Assembly: GCF_003865365.1 (NCBI RefSeq)
Contig: NZ_RQVR01000005.1
Location: 1 to 64,000 of the forward strand
Direction: 5' to 3'
DNA from: Flavobacterium macacae
GTDB lineage: Bacteria; Bacteroidota; Bacteroidia; Flavobacteriales; Flavobacteriaceae
Length of the DNA stretch: 64,000 bases
The position numbers and the translations under genes are program-made. Each line of letters opens with the position of its first letter. Positions within the stretch are counted from its first letter, which is position 1. The notes under the pieces were generated by a model. That model saw nothing but the letters and a program-made list of their open reading frames with translations, had not been told where the DNA came from and did no database searches. Below are positions 1 to 7,238 of this stretch, one piece after another.

Positions 1-101
1 AAAAGTTTTTTCCCGCTTTGTTGGTTTTTCTGAAATCACAGGCCTTGTTTGCTGGAAATGCCGAGGTATAGCTATATAGTCTTGAGTGAAGATGGGCGGA
101 C

Positions 102-230
102 GGAAGTTTCTAAAAAAAAACGGAAAGATCCCTGAAATAGACCCGACCGGAGGGAAAAGCCTTCCCGCCTGCCCCTATGGCAGGCGCGAAGCTTTGGAAG
201 GAACGGCGGGAATGGCATATCCTGATAAAT
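102..230 (+). repeat. Interspersed intergenic repeat, copy A
   Basis: This non-coding stretch shares its ends with two other places in the window (63869-63990, same strand; 53164-53306, opposite strand). Shared blocks are a GGAAGTTT-like start, an AATAG-CCC-GA block followed by GGGAAAA-CCTT, and a GCGGGA-AT-GC / TCCTGA-AA end. The middle differs between copies and forms a hairpin; here the stem is CGCCTGCC with GGCAGGCG at about 164-183. Conserved flanks around a variable stem suggest an RNA-level or mobile role. The rest of 1-350 shows no gene; the short ORFs there do not resemble proteins. Confidence 0.65.
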
Positions 231-300
231 GAATGGTCTTTCGCTTCTCGAAAAAATGCTATTATATAAAAGGTGTATGAATTTATAGTATACATATATA

Positions 301-331
301 TTGTATGTGTTTTAAGAATCCGCTATATTTG
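301..331 (+). promoter_or_regulatory. Promoter of the thrS operon
   Basis: TTG at 301-303 is followed after 20 bases by TATATTTG at 324-331, matching the Bacteroidota sigma-A pattern. It lies 20 bases upstream of the thrS start, so the leader would be very short. Confidence 0.6.
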
Positions 332-350
332 CGCTCATAAATTTTATAAC

Positions 351-2297
351 ATGATAAAGATTACGTTACCCGATGGGTCAGTTAAAGAGTTTGCGCAAGG
401 CGTGACTCCGATGGATGTTGCAAAAAGCATTAGTGAAGGATTGGCAAGAAATGTTATTTCGGCGTCTTTCAATGGAACTACTGTGGAAACCGCGACCGAA
501 CTGACGACGGATGGATCACTCATATTATATACTTGGAACGATAAAGACGGGAAGAAAGCTTTTTGGCATTCAACTTCTCACGTTATGGCGCAAACCTTAG
601 AGGAATTGTTTCCTGGAATTAAACTAACGCTAGGGCCTGCAATTGAAAACGGCTTTTATTATGACGTAGATTTTGGCGATCAAAAGATTACTGATGCCGA
701 CTTCAAAAAGGTGGAAGACCGCGTTCTGGAGATTTCAAAAGGAAAGTATGAATTTAAAATGCGTCCGGTTTCAAAAGCGGAAGCTTTAGAAGTTTATAAG
801 GACAACGAATATAAGACGGAATTGATTTCAAATCTGGAAGACGGAACGATTACTTTTTGTGATCACGCTGACTTCTTTGATTTGTGCCGCGGCGGACACA
901 TTCCGAATACAGGAATCATCAAGGCTTTTAAAATCATGAGCGTTGCTGGTGCGTATTGGAGAGGCGACGAAAAGAACAAGCAGCTGACCCGTGTTTATGG
1001 AATTTCTTTCCCTAAGCAAAAAGACCTGGCAGAATATCTTGAATTGCTTGAGGAAGCAAAACGCCGTGACCACAGAAAACTTGGAAAAGAATTAGAATTA
1101 TTTGCTTTCTCACAAAAAGTTGGTCAAGGTTTGCCTTTGTGGCTGCCAAAAGGAGCGGCTTTGAGAGATCGTTTGGAACAATTCTTAAAGAAAGCCCAAA
1201 AGAAAGCAGGATACGAGCAAGTAGTTACGCCACATATTGGCCAGAAAGAATTGTATGTTACTTCAGGACACTATGAAAAATATGGAGCAGACAGCTTCCA
1301 GCCAATCACCACACCTGCCGAAGGAGAAGAGTTTTTATTGAAACCAATGAACTGTCCTCACCACTGTGAGATCTACAATGTAAGACCATGGTCATACAAA
1401 GATTTGCCGAAGCGTTATGCTGAATTCGGAACTGTTTACAGATACGAACAATCAGGCGAATTGCACGGCTTGACTCGTGTTCGCGGGTTTACTCAAGATG
1501 ATGCGCATATTTTCTGTACGCCAGAACAATTGGATGAAGAATTCAAAAAGGTAATTGACCTTGTATTATATGTATTCGGCTCTTTAGGCTTTGAAAACTT
1601 TACAGCGCAGATTTCTTTGAGAGACCAAGAAGACAGAGCTAAATATATTGGTTCAGACGAAAACTGGGAAAAAGCCGAAAATGCAATTATCAACGCCGCA
1701 AAAGACAAAGGATTAAATACCGTTGTTGAATATGGCGAAGCAGCTTTCTATGGTCCGAAATTGGATTTCATGGTCAAAGATGCCTTGGGAAGACAATGGC
1801 AGTTAGGTACGATCCAAGTGGATTACAACTTGCCAGAACGTTTTGACCTGACTTACAAGGGTTCAGACAATGAATTGCACCGTCCGGTGATGATTCACAG
1901 AGCGCCTTTTGGCTCGATGGAACGCTTTATAGCTATTTTATTAGAACATACCGCAGGAAATTTCCCAATTTGGTTGATGCCAGAACAGGCTATTATATTG
2001 TCTTTGAGCGAGAAATATGAAAAATATGCTAAAAAAGTTTTAGATTTGCTAGAAAATCACGAAATTCGCGCCCTGATTGATAACAGAAACGAGACGATTG
2101 GTAAGAAAATCCGTGAGGCTGAAGTACAAAAGTATCCGTTTATGCTGATTGTAGGCGAAGAAGAGGAGAAAAACAATACGATTTCAGTTCGAAGACACGG
2201 ACAAGAAGGAAAAGGAAATATTACTGTTTCTATCGACGAATTTGCTTCCATTGTCAATGAGGAAATAAAAAAGACATTAAAAACATTTACAGTTTAA
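351..2297 (+). CDS. thrS: Threonine--tRNA ligase
   Basis: The enzyme charges tRNA-Thr with threonine in the cytoplasm. At 648 residues it is full length. An N-terminal TGS domain (about 1-62) leads into the editing domain with HSTSH at 73-77 and DLCRGGH near 182. The class II catalytic core has zinc ligands in MNCPHHC (about 335), TQDDAHIF (about 386) and MIHRAPFG (about 513), then the C-terminal anticodon-binding domain. The ATG at 351 (MIKITLPDG) is chosen over an upstream in-frame codon because TGS domains begin this way and the promoter at 301-331 lies inside the longer frame. It is the first gene of the thrS-infC-rpmI-rplT operon, 16 bases before infC. Confidence 0.97.
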   Translation: MIKITLPDGSVKEFAQGVTPMDVAKSISEGLARNVISASFNGTTVETATELTTDGSLILYTWNDKDGKKAFWHSTSHVMAQTLEELFPGIKLTLGPAIENGFYYDVDFGDQKITDADFKKVEDRVLEISKGKYEFKMRPVSKAEALEVYKDNEYKTELISNLEDGTITFCDHADFFDLCRGGHIPNTGIIKAFKIMSVAGAYWRGDEKNKQLTRVYGISFPKQKDLAEYLELLEEAKRRDHRKLGKELELFAFSQKVGQGLPLWLPKGAALRDRLEQFLKKAQKKAGYEQVVTPHIGQKELYVTSGHYEKYGADSFQPITTPAEGEEFLLKPMNCPHHCEIYNVRPWSYKDLPKRYAEFGTVYRYEQSGELHGLTRVRGFTQDDAHIFCTPEQLDEEFKKVIDLVLYVFGSLGFENFTAQISLRDQEDRAKYIGSDENWEKAENAIINAAKDKGLNTVVEYGEAAFYGPKLDFMVKDALGRQWQLGTIQVDYNLPERFDLTYKGSDNELHRPVMIHRAPFGSMERFIAILLEHTAGNFPIWLMPEQAIILSLSEKYEKYAKKVLDLLENHEIRALIDNRNETIGKKIREAEVQKYPFMLIVGEEEEKNNTISVRRHGQEGKGNITVSIDEFASIVNEEIKKTLKTFTV

Positions 2298-2313
2298 CTT
2301 AAATTTTAAGGCC

Positions 2314-2871
2314 ATAGCAATAAGAAACAACAGAGGTTACCAGCCTCGAGTAGAAAAAAAAGACGCACACAGAATTAACAATTTAATTCGTGTTCCAGAA
2401 GTGCGCCTTGTCGGAGATAACGTGGAGCCACAAGTTTACAAGACTTCAGACGCTTTGAGAATGGCAGAAGAGCAAGAACTTGACTTAGTTGAGATCTCTC
2501 CAAATGCGGAACCTCCGGTATGTAAAATTATGGATTATAAAAAGTTCGTTTACATGCAGAAAAAGCGTGATAAAGAACTTAAAGCAAAATCTACTCAAAT
2601 TACAGTTAAAGAGATTCGTTTTGGACCTCAAACTGATGAGCACGATTATGAATTCAAAAGAAAAAATGCCGAGAAATTCCTTAAAGAGGGTTCAAAGCTG
2701 AAAGCTTTTGTTTTCTTCAAAGGTCGTTCTATCATCTATAAAGACCAAGGACAGATTCTTTTGCTTCGTTTAGCACAAGATTTAGAAGAATACGGAAAAG
2801 TGGAAGCTTTGCCGGTATTGGAAGGAAAGAGAATGATCATGTTCATTGCTCCAAAGAAGAAAAGTAAGTAA
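2314..2871 (+). CDS. infC: Translation initiation factor IF-3 (ATA start)
   Basis: IF-3 binds the 30S subunit, keeps subunits apart and checks start codon choice. The protein is 185 residues with an IF3-N domain ([16 protein letters not shown] onward) and an IF3-C domain starting near [20 protein letters not shown]. No ATG, GTG or TTG in this frame gives the expected N terminus. The codons ATA GCA ATA AGA AAC at 2314 give (M)[11 protein letters not shown], the expected start of IF-3 in this group, so the initiation codon appears to be ATA. A rare start codon is used for autoregulation in other bacteria (AUU in E. coli infC). The first common start codon, GTG at 2401, would remove the whole N-terminal segment. 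Confidence 0.9.
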   Translation: MAIRNNRGYQPRVEKKDAHRINNLIRVPEVRLVGDNVEPQVYKTSDALRMAEEQELDLVEISPNAEPPVCKIMDYKKFVYMQKKRDKELKAKSTQITVKEIRFGPQTDEHDYEFKRKNAEKFLKEGSKLKAFVFFKGRSIIYKDQGQILLLRLAQDLEEYGKVEALPVLEGKRMIMFIAPKKKSK

Positions 2872-2927
2872 GCAGCAGCCTGCTTCTAAAAAATGTAAGT
2901 AAGACAAATTAAATACACTAGGAAAAA

Positions 2928-3125
2928 ATGCCTAAAATGAAAACCAAATCTAGCGCTAAGAAACGTTTTAAAGTTACTGGCTCTGGAAAGATTAAAAGAA
3001 AGCACGCTTTTAAAAGTCACATCTTGACTAAAAAATCTAAAAAGCGTAAATTAGCTTTGACTCACTCTGCCCTTGTTCACAAGACAGATATGAAAAGCAT
3101 CAAACAACAATTAAGAATTATCTAA
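2928..3125 (+). CDS. rpmI: 50S ribosomal protein L35
   Basis: The product is a 65-residue, strongly basic protein starting [20 protein letters not shown], the L35 family signature, and of normal family length. It is a structural protein of the large ribosomal subunit. It lies 56 bases after infC and 171 bases before rplT in the conserved operon order. Confidence 0.97.
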   Translation: MPKMKTKSSAKKRFKVTGSGKIKRKHAFKSHILTKKSKKRKLALTHSALVHKTDMKSIKQQLRII

Positions 3126-3296
3126 TAAAGGCTTAAGGTAAAAAGTTCAAGGCACAGGGAAATCCCTAAACCAAAAACCATTACCCTAAACCCTAAGATA
3201 TCTTTAGGTTAAAAAACAATTTCATAACCTTGGAGTACGGCCATTAAGTTCCTTTGATTAAATTCAGGACGCCTGCTACAAAAACACATTAAAATT

Positions 3297-3641
3297 ATGC
3301 CAAGATCAGTAAATTCAGTTGCTAAAAGAGCAAGAAGAAAAAAGATAATGAAGCAAGCCAAAGGTTTCTTTGGTAGACGTAAAAACGTTTGGACAGTTGC
3401 TAAAAACGCGGTGGAGAAAGCCATGGTTTATGCTTACCGCGATAGAAAGCAGAACAAAAGAAATTTCCGTGCATTATGGATTCAACGTATCAACGCTGGA
3501 GCTAGATTGGAAGGAATGTCTTATTCTCAATTCATGGGGAAAGTAAAAGCTAACGGAATCGAATTGAACAGAAAAGTTCTTGCAGATTTAGCGATGAACC
3601 ACCCAGAAGCTTTCAAAGCAGTACTTAATAAAGTAAAATAA
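3297..3641 (+). CDS. rplT: 50S ribosomal protein L20
   Basis: The product is a 114-residue basic protein starting [20 protein letters not shown], typical of L20, an early assembly protein of the large subunit. The family's FFGRRKNVW and [14 protein letters not shown] segments are present. The 171-base gap before it contains CCTAAA/TTTAGG-rich sequence that could form a small hairpin near 3195-3212. I could not identify an L20 repressor site there. A strong terminator follows at 3678, so this is the last gene of the operon. Confidence 0.97.
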   Translation: MPRSVNSVAKRARRKKIMKQAKGFFGRRKNVWTVAKNAVEKAMVYAYRDRKQNKRNFRALWIQRINAGARLEGMSYSQFMGKVKANGIELNRKVLADLAMNHPEAFKAVLNKVK

Positions 3642-3677
3642 ACGTTTTATAAATCTATTTGTCTTACTTACATATAG

Positions 3678-3710
3678 AAAATCCATCTCGAAAGAGATGG
3701 ATTTTTTGTT
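3678..3710 (+). terminator. Terminator of the thrS-rplT operon
   Basis: A perfect 11-base stem (AAATCCATCTC / GAGATGGATTT) with a GAAA loop is followed by a T-rich run. Confidence 0.9.
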
Positions 3711-3731
3711 TTCTATTATAATTGTAAGATC

Positions 3732-3869
3732 GATGAGCGGATTCAACATATTCAAAAATTCCTTCCTTTGACTTCTGAAGAAGCAGAAATCATGCTGTCT
3801 TTTTTTAAAACGGAGCATTTTAAGAAGAAAAAAATCATATTAGAAGAAGTAGAGATCTGTTTGCTTTGA
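3732..3869 (+). pseudogene. Crp/Fnr-family regulator fragment
   Basis: Read from 3732 this gives about 45 codons (DERIQHIQKFLPLTSEEAEI, then MLSFFKTEHFKKKKIILEE) before TGA at 3867. This resembles the start of Bacteroidota Crp/Fnr regulators, where a PLT-EE-E helix precedes FFK-EHLKKK-LLQEGE. There is no obvious start codon, most of the cyclic-nucleotide-binding domain is missing, and the helix-turn-helix is absent. The call rests on residue pattern alone. The fragment lies between the rplT terminator and an AraC-type gene, suggesting a past deletion or replacement here. Confidence 0.6.
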
Positions 3870-3922
3870 AGTCAATTTTAAATGCTACATTTCGTACTTT
3901 TATCAAAATAAATTAGACAAAC

Positions 3923-4306
3923 ATGCCGATTCCAAAGAAGATACTTTCGAGAAAAGACGAAATAACTGCCGATTTTTTCAAACTCACAGACACGCATATC
4001 GACAATTTATTACAGGGAAAAGTCAGTCATAAATTTCACGCAAGCGATTTTGCAGCTTTACTTTTCATACATCCAAGGCATTTGTCCAATACTATAAAAC
4101 TCACCACAGCAAAATCTCCTTGTGACCTTGTTGAAGAACGAATCATTAAAGAAGCAGCATGTTTTCTAACCGAAACCAAAATGCCAATTGCCGAAATTGG
4201 CCAAGTCTTTTGCTATGACGAGCCAACAAATTTTACCAAATTCTTTAAAGGAATGACCGGAATTACACCTTTACAATTCCGGAAAAAAGCAATTGCATTA
4301 GTATAA
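3923..4306 (+). CDS. AraC-type helix-turn-helix regulator (DNA-binding domain only)
   Basis: This 127-residue protein is little more than an AraC/XylS DNA-binding domain. The first helix-turn-helix lies around FHASDFAALLFIHPRHLSNT (about 38-57). The second is around MPIAEIGQVFCYDEPTNFTK and ends in FFKGMTGITPLQFRKK, the family's C-terminal signature. No ligand-binding domain is present, so any signal input is unknown. It is 53 bases upstream of a short-chain dehydrogenase on the same strand and may control it. Confidence 0.85.
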   Translation: MPIPKKILSRKDEITADFFKLTDTHIDNLLQGKVSHKFHASDFAALLFIHPRHLSNTIKLTTAKSPCDLVEERIIKEAACFLTETKMPIAEIGQVFCYDEPTNFTKFFKGMTGITPLQFRKKAIALV

Positions 4307-4359
4307 AATTCTGAAGAGTACACCATTTTTGAAAAGCCTTCCTATCCTAACTTTGTCAA

Positions 4360-5121
4360 ATGACAAAGAATAAAATCGCATTAGTCACTGGCGGAAGTCG
4401 TGGATTAGGAAAAAATACGGCATTAAGTCTTGCTAAAAAAGGGATTGATATCATTCTAACATACAAAAGCAACCAGGCTGAAGCCGAAAAAGTAGTGTCA
4501 GAAATACTTTCTCTTGGACAAAAAGCCATTGCTTTTAGGTTAGACACAAGCGATACAAACCAGTTTGACAGCTTTTTTGACCAAATAACAACGTATTTGG
4601 AAAAGAAAACAGGAATAAAAAATTTTGATTATTTGGTCAATAATGCGGGTATTGGAATTTACAAATCATTTGAAGATACTACTGAAGAAGATTTTGATAC
4701 CTTATCAAACATACAGTTCAAAGGTGTATTTTTCCTAACCCAAAAAGCATTGCCTTTTCTTAATGAAGGCGCAAGTATTGTAAATATTTCTACTGGTTTA
4801 ACACGTTTCAGTTTGCCTGGTTATGCGGCTTACGCTTCTATGAAAGGCGCAATTGAAACCCTGACAAAATATCTTGCAAAAGAATTAGGCTCAAGACAAA
4901 TTAGAGTAAATGTTGTTGCTCCAGGTGCAATCGAAACCGATTTTGGCGGTGGCGTTGTTCGTGACAATGCACAGCTTAACGGATTTATTGCTTCGCAAAC
5001 TGCTTTAGGGAGAGTTGGATTGCCTGATGATATTGGAAGTGTAGTTGCCTTTTTATGCAGCGATGATTCTAAATGGATTAATGCGCAGCGAATTGAAGTT
5101 TCAGGAGGACAATTTCTGTAA
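4360..5121 (+). CDS. SDR-family NAD(P)-dependent oxidoreductase
   Basis: This 253-residue cytoplasmic protein has a classical Rossmann fold. The cofactor motif is TGGSRGLG at 10-17, followed by the NNAG motif, the catalytic serine in VNISTG, and the catalytic Tyr-x3-Lys in YASMK. A C-terminal SGGQFL ends the fold as in FabG-like enzymes. The substrate cannot be read from the sequence. It follows the AraC-type gene on the same strand and ends at a bidirectional terminator. Confidence 0.93.
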   Translation: MTKNKIALVTGGSRGLGKNTALSLAKKGIDIILTYKSNQAEAEKVVSEILSLGQKAIAFRLDTSDTNQFDSFFDQITTYLEKKTGIKNFDYLVNNAGIGIYKSFEDTTEEDFDTLSNIQFKGVFFLTQKALPFLNEGASIVNISTGLTRFSLPGYAAYASMKGAIETLTKYLAKELGSRQIRVNVVAPGAIETDFGGGVVRDNAQLNGFIASQTALGRVGLPDDIGSVVAFLCSDDSKWINAQRIEVSGGQFL

Positions 5122-5141
5122 AACAATAAGCTGACAAATCA

Positions 5142-5177
5142 AAACACCCGATAAGTAACTTATCGGGTGTTTTTTTA
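5142..5177. terminator. Bidirectional terminator between SDR gene and peptidase gene
   Basis: The stem AACACCCGATAAGT / ACTTATCGGGTGTT has A- and T-rich flanks on both sides and sits between convergent genes. Confidence 0.9.
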
Positions 5178-5196
5178 TTTTTATAAAAGTATTTTT

Positions 5197-6039
5197 CTAA
5201 TTGAAAACCGCTGACTGTTCTCCGTCAAAACTGGCATAAACCATACTTGGATGCGAATCTTGATGGTAAATATTTCCTTCTTTGTCAATAGCAATTGCTC
5301 CAGCAAAACCGTCAAAAGGTTTTAATTCATTAAATGTTTTTTCAAAAGCTTCTTTCAAAGAAAATCCGTCAGTGACGCGCGTTACAATTTTTGTCGCCAC
5401 GGCACCACTTACAATATCTTCCCCTACTCCAGTCAAACTTACACCGCAAAATTCATTGGCATAATTTCCGGCAACAGTGGCAGAATCAGAAATCCTTCCA
5501 GGAATTTCAAATCCTTTTCCGCCCGTTGAAGTGGCAACAGCAATTTTTCCATCTTTGTCTAAAGCTACGCAACCGACAGTTCCTGTTCCAGATGAAGCTA
5601 ATTTCGCTTCATATTCTGAACGTCTTTGTGGAATTTCAGTAGAAAAAACCTCAAAACCCTGTTTTCTGGCAAAGTTAGTTGCACCGCTTCCTCCTAAAAC
5701 TTTATCGTCAAAATCTAATAAAACTTGAGCCACCTGCACCGGATTTTTTACTTCCTCAATATTAATAACGCCACTCATTTTATGCGTGAAGCCATCCATC
5801 AAAGAAGCGCTCATCCTGATTTTTCCGTCGCTTTGAATTTGAGAACCGATCCCGGCGTTAAATAATTCGTCGTCCTCCAATTGTGAAACTGCAAAAACCA
5901 CCGTTTCTAAGGCCGAATGTGTCTTTAAAAATTCATAAGAATCTTTCGCAATTCGCACTAAAGCATTTTGCTTTGCGACCTTGGTTTCGTGACTTGTGGA
6001 AGATTCAGAGAAAAATCCACCGTGAATTATTATTTTCAT
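5197..6039 (-). CDS. Isoaspartyl peptidase / plant-type L-asparaginase
   Basis: This is an N-terminal nucleophile hydrolase that cleaves beta-aspartyl dipeptides. The 280-residue protein carries the family's NAGIGSQIQSDGKIRMSASL segment and the self-cleavage site GTGTVGCVAL, with Thr154 as the expected nucleophile after cleavage at Gly153. The GGKGFEIPGRISDSATVAG segment, lining the active site in this family, is intact. Its start overlaps the end of the cyanophycinase gene by 4 bases, so the two are co-transcribed and translationally coupled. The context indicates the substrate is beta-Asp-Arg, the dipeptide released from cyanophycin. No signal peptide is visible, so it is probably cytoplasmic. 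Confidence 0.93.
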   Translation of the reverse strand: MKIIIHGGFFSESSTSHETKVAKQNALVRIAKDSYEFLKTHSALETVVFAVSQLEDDELFNAGIGSQIQSDGKIRMSASLMDGFTHKMSGVINIEEVKNPVQVAQVLLDFDDKVLGGSGATNFARKQGFEVFSTEIPQRRSEYEAKLASSGTGTVGCVALDKDGKIAVATSTGGKGFEIPGRISDSATVAGNYANEFCGVSLTGVGEDIVSGAVATKIVTRVTDGFSLKEAFEKTFNELKPFDGFAGAIAIDKEGNIYHQDSHPSMVYASFDGEQSAVFN

Positions 6040-6941
6040 TTTACTGTTTCAGGATTTTTATCAAGAAGATCGACCTCATATTGTGAAGACTGAATGTACA
6101 TTTTATTTGTTTTCAAGTCATAAGTATCGTATTTGCTCATCACATGCACGACCAAATTATTGATAGAAACGGGTTGGCCCAGTTCCACCTGTGTCAAATT
6201 TGTATCTTTTATTTGCCTTCCGTCAACTAAAATTACCAATCCAGAACCAATGGCTTCCATCTTATTTTCAATAATCAACAAACCTGTATCTTCGCCCAAA
6301 CCGATTCCAAGAACCTTTGGATTCCCAACAACCGCTTGAAACAATCGGCCGATTCTGCCTCTTTGCACAAAATGCGTGTCAATAGTTACATCGTCAATCA
6401 AACCTAAACCGCTTGTGATTTTCACTTCTCCTTTAAGCAAGGCTTCAGAACTGCTGCCTTGATAAATCATATTATTGGAAGCTGCAGCTGCACCGGCAGA
6501 AGTTCCGGCATAAACAAAATCTTCATTTCTATATTTATCTAAAATAATATCGTGCAGTTCGGTTCCTCCCAAAATTGAAGTCAATCGCAATTGATCACCA
6601 CCGGTAAACATCACGACATCAGCTGCTTTTATTCTAGCTAAAACTTCTGGATCTGTTGCTTGCTCTCTTTTTTCAATATGCAAAACGTCCACATTGGTCG
6701 CATTTAAAAACTGAAATGCCTTGACATATTCAGGACCTACTTCTCTTGGTATTTTTGATGCTGTCGTAACAACTTCTATTCTTGACTTTTCTTTGTGTTT
6801 TGACTCTAAAATCAGCCTTTTTAAAATTCCTGTTTCGAAGAAATTTAAATTGTTTGCCACATTTATGTCAAAACTGGCTTCTGTAAAACTTCCTTTATCT
6901 ACAGCACCGCCGATAATCATTAATTTTCCTTGTATATTCAT
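6036..6941 (-). CDS. cphB: Cyanophycinase
   Basis: This serine-type exopeptidase degrades cyanophycin (multi-L-arginyl-poly-L-aspartate) to beta-Asp-Arg. The 301-residue protein belongs to peptidase family S51. It has the IIGGAVDKG start, MFTGGDQLRLTS, and the nucleophile elbow YAGTSAGAAA with Ser148. The ITSGLGLIDDVTIDTHFVQR segment is also typical of cyanophycinases. It lacks a signal peptide, consistent with intracellular breakdown. It lies directly upstream of the isoaspartyl peptidase and is divergent from cyanophycin synthetase, 297 bases away, which allows separate control of breakdown and synthesis. Confidence 0.95.
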   Translation of the reverse strand: MNIQGKLMIIGGAVDKGSFTEASFDINVANNLNFFETGILKRLILESKHKEKSRIEVVTTASKIPREVGPEYVKAFQFLNATNVDVLHIEKREQATDPEVLARIKAADVVMFTGGDQLRLTSILGGTELHDIILDKYRNEDFVYAGTSAGAAAASNNMIYQGSSSEALLKGEVKITSGLGLIDDVTIDTHFVQRGRIGRLFQAVVGNPKVLGIGLGEDTGLLIIENKMEAIGSGLVILVDGRQIKDTNLTQVELGQPVSINNLVVHVMSKYDTYDLKTNKMYIQSSQYEVDLLDKNPETVK

Positions 6942-7238
6942 TTTAATTGGAATGTGAATTCTGTAAAAATAACTAAAAACTTAAAAACACCGCCGATAAC
7001 ATAATTATTTTATAATATATTTATAAGAAGTTTTTTGTATGGAAATGCATTTTAAAATATTTAAAGAAATATTTTGATTATAATTCTAAAAAAAACATTT
7101 TTAACTTCTGAAATACTATTTTTTTTAACTAAATTTCTAAATTATATTAATTCATTCCACCAAGTGTATAAGCCACTTAAAAAGCATTCATTTTCAGATA
7201 CTTACACAAAAAAAATCCAAAAGCAAACCCATCAATTT

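Noticed and set aside
110..295. A 61-codon minus-strand ORF before thrS
   Set aside because: It lies across the interspersed repeat copy and its hairpin; the reading is incidental.
3126..3296. A possible L20 autoregulatory leader between rpmI and rplT
   Set aside because: The region has CCCTAAA/TTTAGG words and a weak hairpin, but I could not recognise a mimic of the L20 rRNA site. The same style of sequence occurs near 56300, so it is probably ordinary intergenic DNA.
7074..7238. N-terminal extension of cyanophycin synthetase
   Set aside because: The frame is open but the 55 residues are AT-codon-rich and unlike the family; MKILKVQALRG at 7239 is the normal start.
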